Origin: Lactarius indigo
Lineage: Eukaryota > Basidiomycota > Agaricomycetes > Russulales > Russulaceae
Direction of reading: 5' to 3'
DNA: 64,000 bases
Assembly (NCBI GenBank): GCA_025766275.1
Contig: JAFKAC010000039.1
Coordinates: 124,001-188,000 of the forward strand
The translations under genes were made by a program, and so were the position numbers. Within the stretch, counting starts at the first letter, position 1. The number at the start of each line of letters is the position of its first letter. The notes under the pieces were generated by a model. It did no database searches and was not told where the DNA came from. It saw only the letters and a list, made by a program, of their open reading frames with translations. Of this stretch, positions 25,356 to 38,224 are shown piece after piece.

Positions 25356-25700
25356 CAAGACACAAGTGACGATTCAAGAAGACCAAGATGGCATATCTTG
25401 GTCTTCCGCAGCTATCTTAAATACACATCCAGCAGGCTTTCAAGCACTGCTACGAGTCACAGTAAGTAAGCGTCCAATGTATCGCGTAAGTAGCTCAAAC
25501 CCTAGTACTACTAGTATCAGTACTAGTGGTGTCGTCCTCAGTCAGCTATCGCACACCAATCTCCTATTGTACTACTGTATCACCACTGTAAAGGCCTAAG
25601 GCCGTGAGTCTGTGACTAATCTACCTTACAGCTGTAGTCACCACTGGTACAGTAAGGGTTCACAAGTCGTACTACCAAGTTAAGCAGTTGAAATGTGACA

Positions 25701-26403
25701 TCACCCCCTTTTCAGCATGAGACCCTGACTCACTGAAAGTCCCTCGGTGCCCAGGTGCTCTGCTTGTCGGCAATGTGCTCCAGTGCTGTGGCATGCTCCA
25801 GCTGGTAGATAGAGTTGCACTTGTCGTCCTGCGCACATTCGATCATGGTGTGGAGCTGACTCACCCAGGTGCAGAGTCGATCAAGTTCATAGCTGGCTGC
25901 GTGGTAGCGCGTGACCTCAGCTGTAAGGGACTTGTTGTTGATGCAGTTAAGGGCGCAGTCAGTGATCTTGTCTGCCACGAAGATGACGAGGTCTTCATGG
26001 GGGTATGTGGGGCGAAGGGCTGCTGATACATGCGGTTCAGCATAGAAGGGCTTACCGTACACGTGTGGTGAGCCCGGTACGACCCCTAGTATCAGAGGGT
26101 CAGCCCCTCCAATGATTTGGACATGCGATGTATCCCTCTCTACTCCATCGGGTCCAGTGATGGGGTATCGAATGTAATGGGGTCGTTGGTTCACCTGGAA
26201 CCCTTCAGGCGCAATGACATGCGTGGGATCCTTGGCGGCGGTGATCGGACGGTGATCGGCGGCACCAGGCACGTGCACACGTCCTCGATACATGGGGGAC
26301 CTGTCGGTGTAGATGAGCCAGGGAGTGATGAGGGGATTATCAGTGTCGTGCTTCGTTCATAAGGTGTGTCTCGCTGGGTAGTAATCTTCGTCATCATGGC
26401 CAG
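25701..26403 (-). pseudogene. C1 internal remnant: pol C-terminal tail
   Basis: The frame 25730-26293 encodes the conserved tail found after the integrase chromodomain in C2 and E, with HVQIIGGADPLILG, YGKPFYAEPH and LTAEVTRY motifs. The upstream part of C1 was displaced by the insertion of element B at 26404, so the rest of this copy is not in the window. Function unknown; predicted coiled coil near the end. Confidence 0.75.
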
Positions 26404-26911
26404 TGTTATGGTATGGACTGACAGACTCTTACACACGACTCATGACCAGTTATGACTACGGTCCGGTACTAGCATTAGTCATGGACTCTTACATCGTATC
26501 AGTCAGCATAGTAGTTTACATGTGATTGTAACTTGTGTATGACTCATTCCTAGGATAGCTGTACTAGGGTTCAAGCTAGTTATGCTACTGGTTTCTTATT
26601 GTTCCAGCAGCGCTTCAAAGCCCGCGTGTATCTGTATAAGTAGTTGCCTTAGAAGACCAAGAGTCCCCATCTTGGTCTTCTTCAATCCACCTTTTAACTC
26701 GTCTCCTGTCCGCCTTAGTCTTCAGACTAGGAGCATCTCCACTTCTATCCACCAAGGGATAGTACTTCTCACTCTTTTGCTGCAGCATGTGCCAGTGTGC
26801 CCCTGTTCAGCTTGCGTTGGGTTGACACGTGATCCCCATTTGCCTATACTTCACCAAGTCGATTATGCCTTGCTCGAGTCCAAGTTGGACAAACGCCAGT
26901 GGAGCATAACA
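26404..26911 (+). repeat. 5' LTR of element B (508 bp)
   Basis: TGTTATGG at the start and GCATAACA at the end. It is related along its length to the LTRs of E in inverse orientation. The R-region 11-mer ATCTTGGTCTT at 26669-26679 is preceded by its own inverted copy. Confidence 0.88.
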
Positions 26912-26913
26912 TC

Positions 26914-26924
26914 AAGACCAAGAT
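26914..26924 (+). promoter_or_regulatory. Self-complementary primer-binding site of B
   Basis: AAGACCAAGAT two bases after the LTR is the exact reverse complement of ATCTTGGTCTT in the LTR, the layout of Tf1-type self-primed elements. No tRNA-type TGG primer site is present. Confidence 0.75.
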
Positions 26925-28900
26925 CCTCATCGTGGTGTACTCGACCAGAGACCAGTGGACGTCCTTCCGTCCTTATCACATTGAACGACGAGGAGATTGC
27001 AACGTACCAACAAGATTTCTAGGAGCAGCTCAGTGGAGAGAACAAGGAGAAGACACTGGATATTTTGTAGAGTTCAACGGTCCTAACTGTTTCCAACCTG
27101 TTGAGTTCAATTTCGAACACCTCTGTTGGACTGAAGTTACTTGGAACCCTATAGATCATCGCTGGGACATTGTACGACCAGCCGGAAGAAACTACAACTG
27201 TGATATCGACGCATGAGAGCTCAATAGCCATGCGGACTATGGCCCCATTGATGGGCAAGCACAAGAACATACAGATGAAGGGATCAGTGGAGAAGAAACC
27301 TCCGCCGATAGTCAACAATCGCCAAGTAGAGGAAATACACCGGCCGAAGACACCAGTCTAGGAGCTATTGGTGATCACATTATACAACGAACTGAGTCCC
27401 TCACCATCCATTTGACCTAACCAGAAACCATTCACATCCATAGCCCAGCAGTTGCCATGGCCACTGCTACTGTAACACAAGAAGAAGTACAACTAGCCGC
27501 TGACACCATAGAACAGCTGGCTTGCGAAGAACAATGACAAATTGCAGAAGAAGCAAGGGTTATATTAGCCCCTATCAACCCACACACCAGCCACTGCATG
27601 ACCGACGATGATGTGGCTATCCATCAAGCCATTGGACCAGACATAGCCGATCCTCCCAGTGGTGGAGGCGGACCTCCTGGAGATCTACCAGGAGGAGGAC
27701 TGCCGCCACGAGGACACGGATTTGGAGGATTCCCTGGGGGGTTCCCTGGCAGACCACCAGGAGGAGGACATCCAGGGGGAGGAGTACCAGGTGCAGGTCC
27801 CATCATTCCACCACAAAATAACAAATTAGCTGGTGAAGCACCTACAGTTTTCGATGGAGAACGTGCCAAAGTAGAAGCGTTCCTTATGCAATGGCATGTC
27901 TACTGGGGCATGAATGCAGATGAAGGCATCATGGTTATGCCATATCAACGAGCCCTACTTTTCCTATCATATATCAAAGGCATCAATGTTAGCGAATGGG
28001 TACTGGCAATGCTTACCTGGCTCAATGGCCAGATACAAGCAGGCATACCCTGTACCAGCGAAGGACTATGGAATGAAGTCACACAAAGTTTCATGCAGCA
28101 CTTCAGAAACACCATGGTGCAAGAACAAGCCCAATATGAATTAAGGAAGGGACTTAAGATGATTGGAGGCAACCTAGATGAGTATTGCACCCAATTCGAA
28201 CAACTAGTGCAACGTGCCCACTATTGGCTTGACGATCCCCAGATGCTCGACTTATTTGCAAGTGGGCTTCCCACTGACCTCTACTCCAAAGTATACACTC
28301 TCAACTCCCCACAAAATTACCACGAATGGAAAGAGGCAGCTACCACCTGTCAACAACAATACATGCATCTCAAGGCTGTGCTCAATAAAGGAGCACCACA
28401 AAAACAAGATAGATCGCAGCGACAGCGCCTGTGGCAGGGGCCGCCAAGAAGTTCGTGGCAGCCTAGGAATCTCCCTAGGGATCCAAACGCCATGGATACA
28501 TTGGCAGATCGAATTCGAGGACGATTAACAGTGGCAGAAGAATTACTCACTCCATGACCCCCATATAGACCAAGAGGGGGGTTCCTACAGAGAGGAGGAG
28601 GACGTAATAATCAAAGGCCGGTCACCTGTTATGACTGTGGAAAGGATGGACACATGGCCTGAGATTGCAGGCAGCCACGAGGGGGATACCAACCCCTAGC
28701 ATCAAGTAGTCGATACATCGACACCGACTACCATCAACAAGAACCCGAAGTCGCTACCAGGGTGGTCACAGAGATACCCCCTCAACAGCGCACCAGTGAC
28801 TGGCTTAACAGAGTAGCAGGAGAATCAGACGACGTAAAGGACATTATCCTCCAACAATTATGGAAAAAGGAGGGTTTTCAGGACGCCTGAACCCATTGGC
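26925..28900 (+). pseudogene. Element B pre-gag and gag, with stop codons
   Basis: The pre-gag region encodes the same block as E (TRDQW near the start, GYFVEFNGP, W..TWNPIDHRWDIVRP). Gag follows from an ATG near 27455, with a Gly/Pro-rich stretch, the retrotransposon gag domain and a CCHC zinc knuckle. Stops seen against E include GCA TGA (27213), CAA to TAA near 27419, TGA near 27537, TGA near 28555 and TGA in the zinc knuckle near 28670; most are CGA to TGA. The last codons overlap pol through GGGTTTT at 28872-28878. Confidence 0.85.
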
Positions 28901-29000
28901 CTGGGTGAGGGCAGTTAATTGTAACAGTGTAATCATGACTCGCTATTGTTCTATGAGGGTTCCAGTATTGATTTGCACCAGTTATGCAATGGCTGACATA

Positions 29001-29539
29001 TGTAATGCTGTCATGACATCAGCTTGACTTGAGTGCGGTATGGTGGTAACAACTTAGCGAATAGCCACGACGGTACAGAGACCCGTGCTCTTGTCCCTAG
29101 TGAATGTGCGAAGGCACACCAACAAGTCTCGCTCCTTCAGCGATCTAGACTTAGAGACGAGAGAGAGGTGAGGAGGGTACGAGGTGAGAAAGGAAGAAAC
29201 AAGTGACGATTCAAGAAGACCAAGATGGTGTATCTTGGTCTTCACAAGCAGTCTTAAATACAAGTCAAGCAGGCTTTCAAGCACTGCTATGAGTCACAGT
29301 ATAGTAGCGTCCAACGTGTTGTGTAAGTAGCTTGAACCCTAATACTACTACTACTAGTACTAGTGGCGTCCGTTCTCAGTCAGCCATCACATGCAATCTC
29401 CTATCGTACTACATTGTAAAGGCCTATGGCCGTGAGTCTGTGACTAATCTACCTTACCGCCGTAGTCACAACTGGTACAGTAAGGGTCTGAGTCAATAGT
29501 ACTACCACTTCGTAAAGGTTCGCAGGCTGAAACGTAACA
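29001..29539 (-). repeat. 3' LTR of C2
   Basis: TGTAATGCTGTCATGACATCAGC at the start against TGTAACGCCGTCACGACGTCAGC in its partner at 37148, so the copies differ mainly by transitions at CpG sites. AAGACCAAGAT at 29216-29226. The polypurine tract (minus strand GAAGGAGGGTGA) adjoins at 29540. Confidence 0.92.
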
Positions 29540-29568
29540 TCACCCTCCTTCTAGCATGAGACACCGGC

Positions 29569-32500
29569 TCACCGAAAGTCCCTTGGCTGCCAATCACGCT
29601 GTTTGTCGGCAATGCGCTCCAGTGCCGTGGCACGTTCGAGTCGATAGATGGAGTCGTGCCGGTCGTCTTGCGCGCACTCGATCATCGCGCGGAGTTGGTC
29701 GAGCTCATAGCTAGCCACACGGTAGCGCGTGACTTCTGCAGTGAGTGACTTGTCGTTGATGCGGTTGAGGGCGTGGTCGGTTATTTTGTCTGCGGTGAAG
29801 ACGACGAGGTCCTCGTGTGGGTATGTGGGGCGGAGAGCAGCCAAGACATGAGGTTCGGCATAGAAGGGCTTACCATAGACATGTGGTGAGCCCAGTATAA
29901 CCCCCAGTATCAAGGGGTCCGCTCCTCCAATGATCTGGACGTGCAATGCATCCCTTTCTACTCTGTCAGGCCCAGTGATGGGGTATCAAATGTAATGGGG
30001 TTGTTGGTTTGCCCGGAACCCTTCAGGCACAATGACATGCGCAGGGTTGTCTGCGGCAGTGAACGGACGATGATTGGTGGTGCCAGGCACATGCACACGT
30101 CCTCGATACATGGGGGACCCGTTGGTGTAGACGAGCCATGGCGTGACGCAGGGATTATCAGTGTCGCGCTTTGTTCATAAGAAGGGATGTCTTGCCGGGT
30201 AGTAATCTTCATCGTCATGGCCAGCCTCAGCTGCTGCCATCGCTGCCGTCACTCTCACATCTCCCTCAGTCAGGCCACTGCCAAGTCTAGCTGTTCCTTC
30301 TGCCACTCCACTGCCACCCTCTTCCACCCCTCCAACTCGTACTCCAGGAGAGCTTGAACACTTGTTATTGCGCGGGAAAATTCCGTGAACGCCGATGAGG
30401 TTGTCGCTTGGGGGGATGATGGCGATAGGCTCTCGCTCACCAGCATCATTTTGGAAGACATGGACGATGGCGTGTTCGTCGTCATTGGGTAGTTGCACGG
30501 GATCGGGGAATCTGGTAATGACATTTGCCCATTCTTGCGCGGTGATGGGGCCCTCTTGTGGCTTAAGGGGTGTGTACAGAGTGAGCTGGGTGTTGGGAAC
30601 CTCAGTCTCATCGTCGTCTTTGAGGAGGGCACGTGCATCACTGGCAAGGGAGTCGAGGAGCTGCGCTTGGGTGACATGTCGCAATGGGGAGGTAGGCATA
30701 CGAGTGGTGAAAATGGAGCGAAGGAGAAGGGGATGGTCTTCCTCAGTCCTTGCGTTGCTTGTTTTAACCTGTCTTCCATGCGCTTGCGCTTCCTGATATG
30801 ATCGAAGTGCTTCCGGTGCAAAGACGTTGTCCTTGTTGACCCACTGATTCTCCGAGTTGGGATACCCCTTCCCTTTGATGAGATACTGAAGGCGTCTTCC
30901 CCTGCCAAAGTGCTGAGTGTCTAGAATGGCCTCGACCTCATATTCTTCTTTTCCATCAATCAACTCCGGCAGTGGTCATGTGAAGTTCTCTCCATGAAAA
31001 GGGGTTTGTTTGTACAGTGTGAGTAGATCAATGTGAAACACTGGATGGATGCTCCACTGTGTGGGAAGTTCCAATCAATAATTGTAAGGAGACATCACCT
31101 GTATCACCCGAAAAGGTCTGTGGCGTTGCGCCACTAATTTTGCTGTGGGTTGATTCGTGCGGAGGTGTTTGCCCTCTAGCCATACGAGATCTCCGTCTTT
31201 GAATTTGGGCATATCTTTGTTGCGCACCCATGCTTCTTGTGCCTTTTTCATGAGGCGTTGGGCGGTTTCTCTGGCTTCCTTCAGTAATGTTAGTTGCACG
31301 GTAACTTGTGGCAGAGGGGATGGCTTATCGGTCCAATCAGAGTGTGGGTCGTAACCTATGAGGAGTTGGAACAGTGACTGTTTGGTGTGTTCATGGGGCC
31401 AGTTGTTGTGTGCGAATTCCATGATGGACAGATAGGCGGTCCAGTTGTCCTGTCATTCGTTTACCCAGAAGCGCAGGTACTGTTCCAGCCATTGGTTCGT
31501 CCTTTCTGATTGTCCATCAGTGCATGGGTGGTAGGCGGTGGATATGTTTTGTTGGACTCCTAGAATCCTGCATACTTCTCGTGTAAATTTCAATGTGAAC
31601 CACGGGTCTCAGTCACTGATGATCTTGCGTGGTAGTCCGAATCATTTGAATACGTGATTAACGTATAGAGCGGCGGTTTCCTCAGCCGTGACTTCTTCTT
31701 TGCATGGTATGAATACCGAGGCTTTGCTACAGTCGTGGTCAGTGACTGTGAGGACACTGTCGTATCCCCTTGATGTCGGTAGTTTGGTGATGAAATCTAC
31801 TGCCACGGTTTGGAAGGGGGTTGCATCAAGGATAGGCATGATGGGGTGTAGGGCTGCTCGTGTGGGACGTGTGTTAACCTTGTTTTGTTGGCATTCAGCG
31901 CACCCCTGCACGTACTTGTACATGTCTTTCCGTAGTCTTGGCCACCAGTAATGTCGTTCCACGATTCATTGCATTCTCGCGATCCCTGGGTGTCCATGGA
32001 TCGGTGGGTCGTGGTGATTGTGTATCAGCACTCTCTGTGTTGATGCGGGTCCCGTGATCATGAACCTGCCGTCTTTGTACCACTCTCTGTCTATTTTCTT
32101 TAGCTGGTAGGGGTCCACCCATTGTCGTATAATCTTTTCATCTTGTCGATGCCAGGGTTGTAGAAGGTTTGGATTAAGGGTGAAGGTTCGTGCCGTGTTG
32201 AGGGCTTTTACAAAGACTTCTGGTGATAGTACGACCACTTGTTCATTGTCTGCGGCTCCTTGATCGTAGTTGGGTCGCCTTGATAGTGCATCTGCTCGGC
32301 CATTGTTCTTTCCCTTAATGTGGTGAATTTCAAAGTCATATTCAGACAGCTCCAGTACTTCCCTTGCGACACGCCTGCTGATCTTTTGCGGCGTTTTCCA
32401 ATATTGCAGGTTGAGATGGTCAGAAAAGATCTTGATTTTGTGAGGCGCCCCTGCCAACAGCGGTCTCCAGTTGCGTAACACCTTGACGATGGCAAGCAAC

Positions 32501-34285
32501 TCTAAGTCATAGATATCATAATTCCGCTCTGCCTCAGAGAGAGTGGCGGAGTAGTAGCCTATGGGGTGTCGTTTCCCGTCAGACTTTTTCTGTAGTAGTA
32601 CAGCTCCCACCACATATCCCGAAGTGTCCACTTTGAGCTCAAATGGGTCTTGGAGGACTGGGTGTGCCAGCACCAGTTCTTCTGTTACCAGTCGTTTTAA
32701 TGTGTTGAATGCCTTGTCTTCCTCTTCTGTCCATCTCCATTCTTCATCCTTTCGTGTCAGCTTGTTGAGTGGTTTGGTGTGGGTTGCAAAGCCACAAATG
32801 AAGAGTCTGTAAAAGTTGCAAAAGCCTAGGAAAGAACGAACGTCCTTAACCTTTGTTGGCGTTGGCCAGTCTTTGATGCCTTGGACTTTTACAGGGTCCA
32901 TGCGAGTTACCCCCCTCTCAAGGATTACCCCCAGGTAATCCATTCGTGGCTGGTGGAAAAGACACTTCTCCAATTTGAAGTACAGATCGTGCTCCTCAGC
33001 GACGCGTAAAATGTTGCAGACTGCAGCTTGATGTGCCGCTAAATCACGGTCAAAGTGAGTGGCAATGCCAATATCATCCATATAGACACGTATCATAGTG
33101 CCCAACCGCTCGTGCTTGGCGATGGTATCCTGGTAGATATGGTTCATCATTGCCTGGAACGTGGCGGGGGAGTTTGTGAGGCCGAAGAACATGACTGTCA
33201 GTTCAAAAAGGCCAAACTTTGTCTTGAAGGCCACTTTTTCTTGATCTCCATCCCAGATGCGTATGTTGTTATAGCCCCATCGGATATCCAATTTCGTGTA
33301 GATGTGGGCATTGCTGAGGTTGAAAATGAGGTCTTGGATCAGTGGCAGTGGGTATTGGTTGCGGACAGTGTGGGAGTTGATGACCCGGTAGTCCTGTACC
33401 AGGCGTAGCTTTCCGTCCTTCTTTTTAATGAAGAAGAAGGATGAGGTGTACGGGGAGATGGAAGGGCGTAAGTAGCCCTGTTTCAGTTTTTCTTCAAGAA
33501 AATCTTTAAGTTCTCCTTCTTCTTTTTGCGTCATGGGGTATATCTTGCAGTCGATTGCTGCTGGAGCGGATGGTTTGAAGTCGATGGTGTGATCCCATGG
33601 TCGAGTCGGGGGAAACCGATGCGATGCCTGTTCATCAAATAGTTTACTGAACGCGGCATATTCCGCAGGAAGTACCACCGCTGTTTGCTGTTGCTTCGCT
33701 TGTATTGCTAGCTCCATCAAGGTAGTAGCCCTGGCGAAGGTTTCTTCGTCTAATTCTCGTACGATGTCTTCCTTTTCAGTCGTGATCAAGGCTCTTGTGG
33801 CAACTGCGTGGAGCAGCCCTTCGTTTGTGGCAAGTACCACTGGTTGCATGTCAGGGTGTATGGTAGCGGCGGCCCAGTTGATCGTTGGTTCGAATGCACT
33901 GAGCCATGGGTATCCTAGGACCATGTCTTCACTTCTGAGGTCAGTGACCAGAAAGGTCATCTTTTTCACCTGCTGTCATGTTTTCACTTCTAGGTTAACG
34001 TAATGAGTGATTAACCCAGCTTTGTTTTCCGTGTTATCGATATTCCATATTTTGCGAGGTGTGTCTAACTGTTGTACCAGGATGCCTGCCCAGGCTGCCA
34101 TGCTTGGTTGAATAAAGTTGTCAGTTGCCCCAAAGTTGACTAGGGTGTTGGCTTCAGTCGTTTTGTAATTCATATGAGTGGTTACTGGAATTCGCAGAGA
34201 TCGATGGCGAGTCATCACTATTACAGAATTACATTTTAAAGCCCTCACCCAGACTGATGGGTTTAGGCATCCCGAAAACCCTCTT
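29569..34285 (-). pseudogene. C2 pol: protease, RT, RNase H, integrase, chromodomain and tail, decayed
   Basis: Read from right to left: a degenerate protease (FGATDNF for DSGAT) near 34130; reverse transcriptase with YMDD near 33080; RNase H near 32500; integrase zinc finger HHCC and catalytic core 32000-31500; chromodomain (EYEVEAILD..GRGRRLQYLIKGKGYP) near 30940-30800; then the conserved tail ending at 29569. Stops at about 33970, 31963, 31650, 31610 and 31450 interrupt the frame; several lie where E has CGA. The reading frame begins by -1 shift from gag at GGGTTTT (34275-34281). Confidence 0.87.
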
Positions 34286-36606
34286 TCCCCCACAAGTCTT
34301 GGAGTATGAGGTCTTTTACTTTGTCCATGCTGTTGGCCACTTGCGTGAGCCATTCCTTGGCTTGCTCTCCTGCCGTCTTGGTTACAGCCGCGTTGATTTG
34401 TGGTATTGGCGTGGCACTTGGTGCCGGTGACATGTATCCCGGTAGCGATGGTTTGTATTGCGACACAGGCCCCTGTGGGTACCCGGTAGTTTCTGTCATC
34501 CTGCTGCTTGACGGGGCATTCTGCCACAGTCTCTGTGTTTGTGGGTTGGGACAATTTCGTGAGAGATGACCCAGAGCGTTGCAATTATAGCATAATATGT
34601 TCCTGAGGTCCCTCCTAGATCCCCCTCTGCCTCGTCCTCTCATTCCTGGCCCACCTCGGGGAGGAAACAGCAGTGGCCACATATATGGCGGTTTGTTGTA
34701 GTCAATCTCTTCTGATCCCACAAGTCATACTCAAGCGCGATCTGCCGACGTGTCCATCGCCCATGGATTTGTTTGTGGTAGGTTCTGTGGGAGTGTCCAT
34801 CCCGCGTTGCCACTTTGCTTCTTCTGTGGCTGCGTGTTTTTGTACTCATTGAGCCTCACCTTGAGGTGTATGTAGTTCTTTTGCTGTTTGAGGACGGCCC
34901 TCTTCCAGTCATTGAATGTTACTGGGTCGTCGAATTGGAAGGCATTCTTGAATAATTCCTTCAGTAGTCCTGATGTGAAGAGGTTGATTGTTTGGGGTTC
35001 GTTGAGGCGGTAGTGAGCCTTCTGCGCGAGCTGCTCAAAGTCATTCATGTACTTATCGATGTCTTCCCCCACCATTTTGAACCCTTTTCGCAGTATTGCC
35101 TGGGCTTGTTCTCGTTTGAGTGTATTTTCGAATCGTTGACTGAAGCCATCTGCCATGGCCTCCCACAGTTCTCTTGAGTAAGGGCTGATCCCTCTTTGTA
35201 TTTGTCGATTGAGCCAGTTCAGGAAGGATAGGACCCATTCGCTGACTGCCCCTCCTTTGATGTAGGACAAGAACAGGAGACATCTCCTGTAGTTGTTTTG
35301 CATGATAGGCGCGTCCAGGTTCATGCCCCAGTACACGTGCCACTGTGTTAGGAATTGGTCTACTTTGAGTCTGTCTCCGTCAAAAATAGAGGGTGGCTCG
35401 CCGGTTAATTTCTTGTTATGATGCCCCCCTCCTCTGGTGTTACGCTTGTACCGGGCGTAGTGTCCGACTTGGACGGTTCTGTGGGAACACCCTGCCCCAA
35501 ATGGTCAGCCAACTTACGGGGGAGGCAAATACAGCCAAGGCGTCCCCTAGTCGACAAAGATACTGGCAGCCTTCTATCAGACAGAAGTGCTGAGAGGCAG
35601 AAAATGGCAGATAAGAGGGGGGAATGAGCGAGCAGCCCAAAGGAGAGGTGGCAGACAGCCAACCACAGCTCAAAAGATGGAGGGAAGACGGTAAACAACC
35701 AGTACAATTCCACAAGATCTCGAGCTGGAGAACTAGGGGATACATGCTACCCTACTTATACTCCAGCCGTCGTAAAGTTCAGACTCAGAAACCCTAATAC
35801 AACGATCCTAGGGTGAGTAATCGTACAGTAAGAGTGTCATCGGGAATGTGTAATCATTCGTAAGCATACAGTCGGTCAACCAATCAGAATGAGGTATCAG
35901 TCATCCTTATCGTAACAGTGTAATCGTCTATGAGTCATCCGCAGTCAGTATCAGTCATCAGGTACCAAACGTCAGTCAGCCAGGCACAAGCTCATCTGGA
36001 CTCTTCCGGTGCATTCTAGCCAGATCACATGCCGGGGTCACGTGATGGGCGATGTTGATATTGCTTTATCCGGGCCGGTGGAACCTACAATTCTGCGCAT
36101 CATCGCAGAAGGTCCAATGGACTCGCGGGCCGGGGCACTTATCTCTGGGTTTGCGGCTTATCTCAGCCTTTTCTTCATCATCTTCCTTTTCTCCACGTGA
36201 TTGCGTCCGTCGTATTGCCGTTTGTCGAGGTTGCGGGGGCAAAATCGTAACATCTGGTGTCTCCTCCGCCTCCACCTCTGCCTCCACCTCCGCCTCCTGG
36301 TGGTCCCGTGGGCGGTCCTTGTGGAGGTTCGGTTCTTCATAGGTTGAAGGGAATTCCCCCTCTGGGTGGTGGTGGTGGGTTGCTGCTAGGTCCTCCTATG
36401 CCAGGCGGTAGTTCTAATGTGGGTTGCCTTCCTGACAGAGGATCCCCTCTGTCAGATCCTATGGCTCGAAATATGGTGGCGTCTTCCGCGGTCATTCTCG
36501 CTCCCATTTCTGGGTTGATGGGCATGAGTATTTCTCTTGCCTCTGCTCGTATTGTGCGCAATTCTTCAAGCGCGACTTCTTCCATTGCTTGTGTTATTGT
36601 GGCCAT
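34263..36606 (-). pseudogene. C2 gag, split by solo LTR A2
   Basis: Starts at ATG 36606 (MATITQ, matching MATTTITQ in E). A Pro/Gly-rich segment is cut by A2 at 35438-36252 (TSD TCTGG). The gag core resumes at 35432 (QWHVYWGMN, FLSYIKG) and is followed by a stop near 34730 and a CCHC knuckle CYNCNALGHLSRNC near 34600. It ends in the same GF-D-A stop as E. Confidence 0.85.
35438..36252 (-). mobile_element. Solo LTR A2 (815 bp)
   Basis: Reverse orientation to A1. The direct repeat TCTGG flanks it at 35433-35437 and 36253-36257. Inserted in the Gly-rich part of the C2 gag gene. Confidence 0.93.
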
Positions 36607-37147
36607 GATGGCTGGTGATCGTACGTGAATTGGCTCTGGTTTGGTGATATGGGCAGACTCAGCTTGTTCGATGAGGAGTTCCTGTATGGCTCCTCCACTA
36701 CTCTCAGTTTGGTCTGGTTGTCACCCCTCCTCTTCTTCTTCTTCTTTGTAACTTTGTTTGGTCTGCTCAGATACTGCCTCTCCGGTTGTATGTTCCCATA
36801 GTTGCCCATCGATGGGGCCCCAATCCGCTCTGCTGTTAAGCTCTCATACGTCAATGTCGCAGCAATATCTCAGTCCTGCTGGTCGTACGACATCCCAGTG
36901 AGAGTCTATGGGATTCCATGTAACCTCCATCCAACACAAGTGGTCGAAGTTGAACTCAACTGGTCGGAACCTACTTGGTCCATTAAATTCCACAAAATAT
37001 CCGGTTTCTTCTTGTCTGTCTCTCCAACTAGCTGCTCCCAGGAAGCGCGTTGGGACGTTGTGATCTCCTCTTCTAGGGAGTGTGTAGGGATGGAAATTCG
37101 TCCACTGATCTCTTGTTGTTATGGCCACGATGAAATCTTGGTCTTAA
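36607..37147 (-). other. C2 pre-gag reading frame and primer-binding site
   Basis: The frame up to about 37128 encodes the pre-gag block (TRDQW, GYFVEFNGP, TWNPIDSHWDVVRP) without an ATG at its start. PBS AAGACCAAGAT (minus strand) is at 37135-37145, two bases from the LTR. Confidence 0.75.
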
Positions 37148-37625
37148 TGTAACGCCGTCACGACGTCAGCTCGACTTGAGCGTGGTATGGTGGTAACAAC
37201 TTAGCGAATAGCCACGACGGTACAGAGACCCGTGCTCTTGTCCCTAGTGAATGTGCGAAGGCACACTGACAAGTCTCGCTCCTTCAGCAATCTAGACTTA
37301 GAGACAAGAGAGAGGCGAGGAGGGTACGAGGTGAGAAAGGAAGAAACAAGTGACGATTCAAGAAGACCAAGATGGTGTATCTTGGTCTTCACAAGCAGTC
37401 TTAAATACAAGTCAAGCAGGCTTTCAAGCACTGCTATGAGTCACAGTATAGTAGCGTCCAACGTGTTGTGTAAGTAGCTCGAACCCTAATACTACTACTA
37501 CTAGTACTAGTGGCGTCCGTTCTCAGTCAGCCATCACATGCAATCTCCTATCGTACTACATTGTAAAGGCCTATGGCCGTGAGTCTGTGACTAATCTACC
37601 TTACCGCTGTAGTCACAACCGGTAC
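37148..37625 (-). repeat. 5' LTR of C2, first part
   Basis: 478 of the 539 bp. It ends at the GGTAC target duplication of D (37621-37625). The R-region motif is at 37363-37373. The remaining 61 bp lie at 62379-62439. Confidence 0.92.
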
Positions 37626-38194
37626 TGTTACGACTTTCTTGGACTCGTTTCTTTCTTTACCACTATTTCCTTCCCATACTATACGAGCCCTGTACGACCA
37701 CGCGGACTTTACGATTGCCCGGTTTCTATCACGCGCCCTGCTTATCGGTGTTTCCCTTTGATAAAGCTTGACATGTGCCAGTTTCCGACTTGTTCCCTCT
37801 CACGCGCGACCCCGCGTGATTCTCCTTTGTTCTCGATATATCCTTGCCTTATTCCCTCTATGTTCACTCCTTTCTTCCTCGACTTGGCGATGGCGCCATC
37901 TGTTTGTGATGACCACACAGTACAATTTCTATTTAACCCTAGTCATACCTAGCTTGTACGGTAGACTAGACTTCTTGTGTAATACTACACTCGTCTATGC
38001 GCAGTCTCGTGAACCCCCGATCCCTGCCTTTGCTAGACCTTCGCGTCTTAGCCTTCCTCTACAGTCCAAGTGACGTGTGTCCTTGTGACTCTTGTGCATC
38101 ATTACTACTGAAGTCGAGCCATCGAGCTTTGACTACCGATCGATTCGACTGACTTAGTGCAGGTCGCACTTAACGCCCCTGTAGTGGCATTACA
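37626..38194 (+). repeat. 5' LTR of D (569 bp)
   Basis: TGTTACGACTTTCTTGG at the start and GTGGCATTACA at the end. TATA-like TATTTAAC at about 37930, and 33 nt later the 11-mer AGACTAGACTT (37963-37973), the likely RNA start. The 3' copy differs at a handful of sites, the ones I noted being transitions. Confidence 0.9.
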
Positions 38195-38196
38195 TT

Positions 38197-38207
38197 AAGT
38201 CTAGTCT
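38197..38207 (+). promoter_or_regulatory. Self-complementary primer-binding site of D
   Basis: AAGTCTAGTCT is the exact reverse complement of the LTR 11-mer AGACTAGACTT. It sits two bases after the LTR, the same geometry as in B, C2 and E, although the sequence is different. Confidence 0.75.
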
Positions 38208-38224
38208 CCACCACCGTGGCTCTC

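Larger units (their letters stand above)
24329..25700 (-). repeat. 3' LTR of gypsy element C1, split by solo LTR A1
   Basis: Begins TGTAACGCCGTCACGACG like the LTRs of C2 and ends AAATGTGACA. Its two parts, 24329-24470 and 25286-25700, are separated by A1. It carries AAGACCAAGAT at 25379-25389, the element's self-priming motif, and a (GA)n run. The adjoining TCACCCCCTTTTC on the internal side is the polypurine tract read on the minus strand. Confidence 0.85.

Noticed and set aside
25096..25386. Small ORFs of 60-100 codons repeated in A1-A4
   Set aside because: They recur only because the four LTR copies are nearly identical. They have no domain and span the regulatory part of an LTR.
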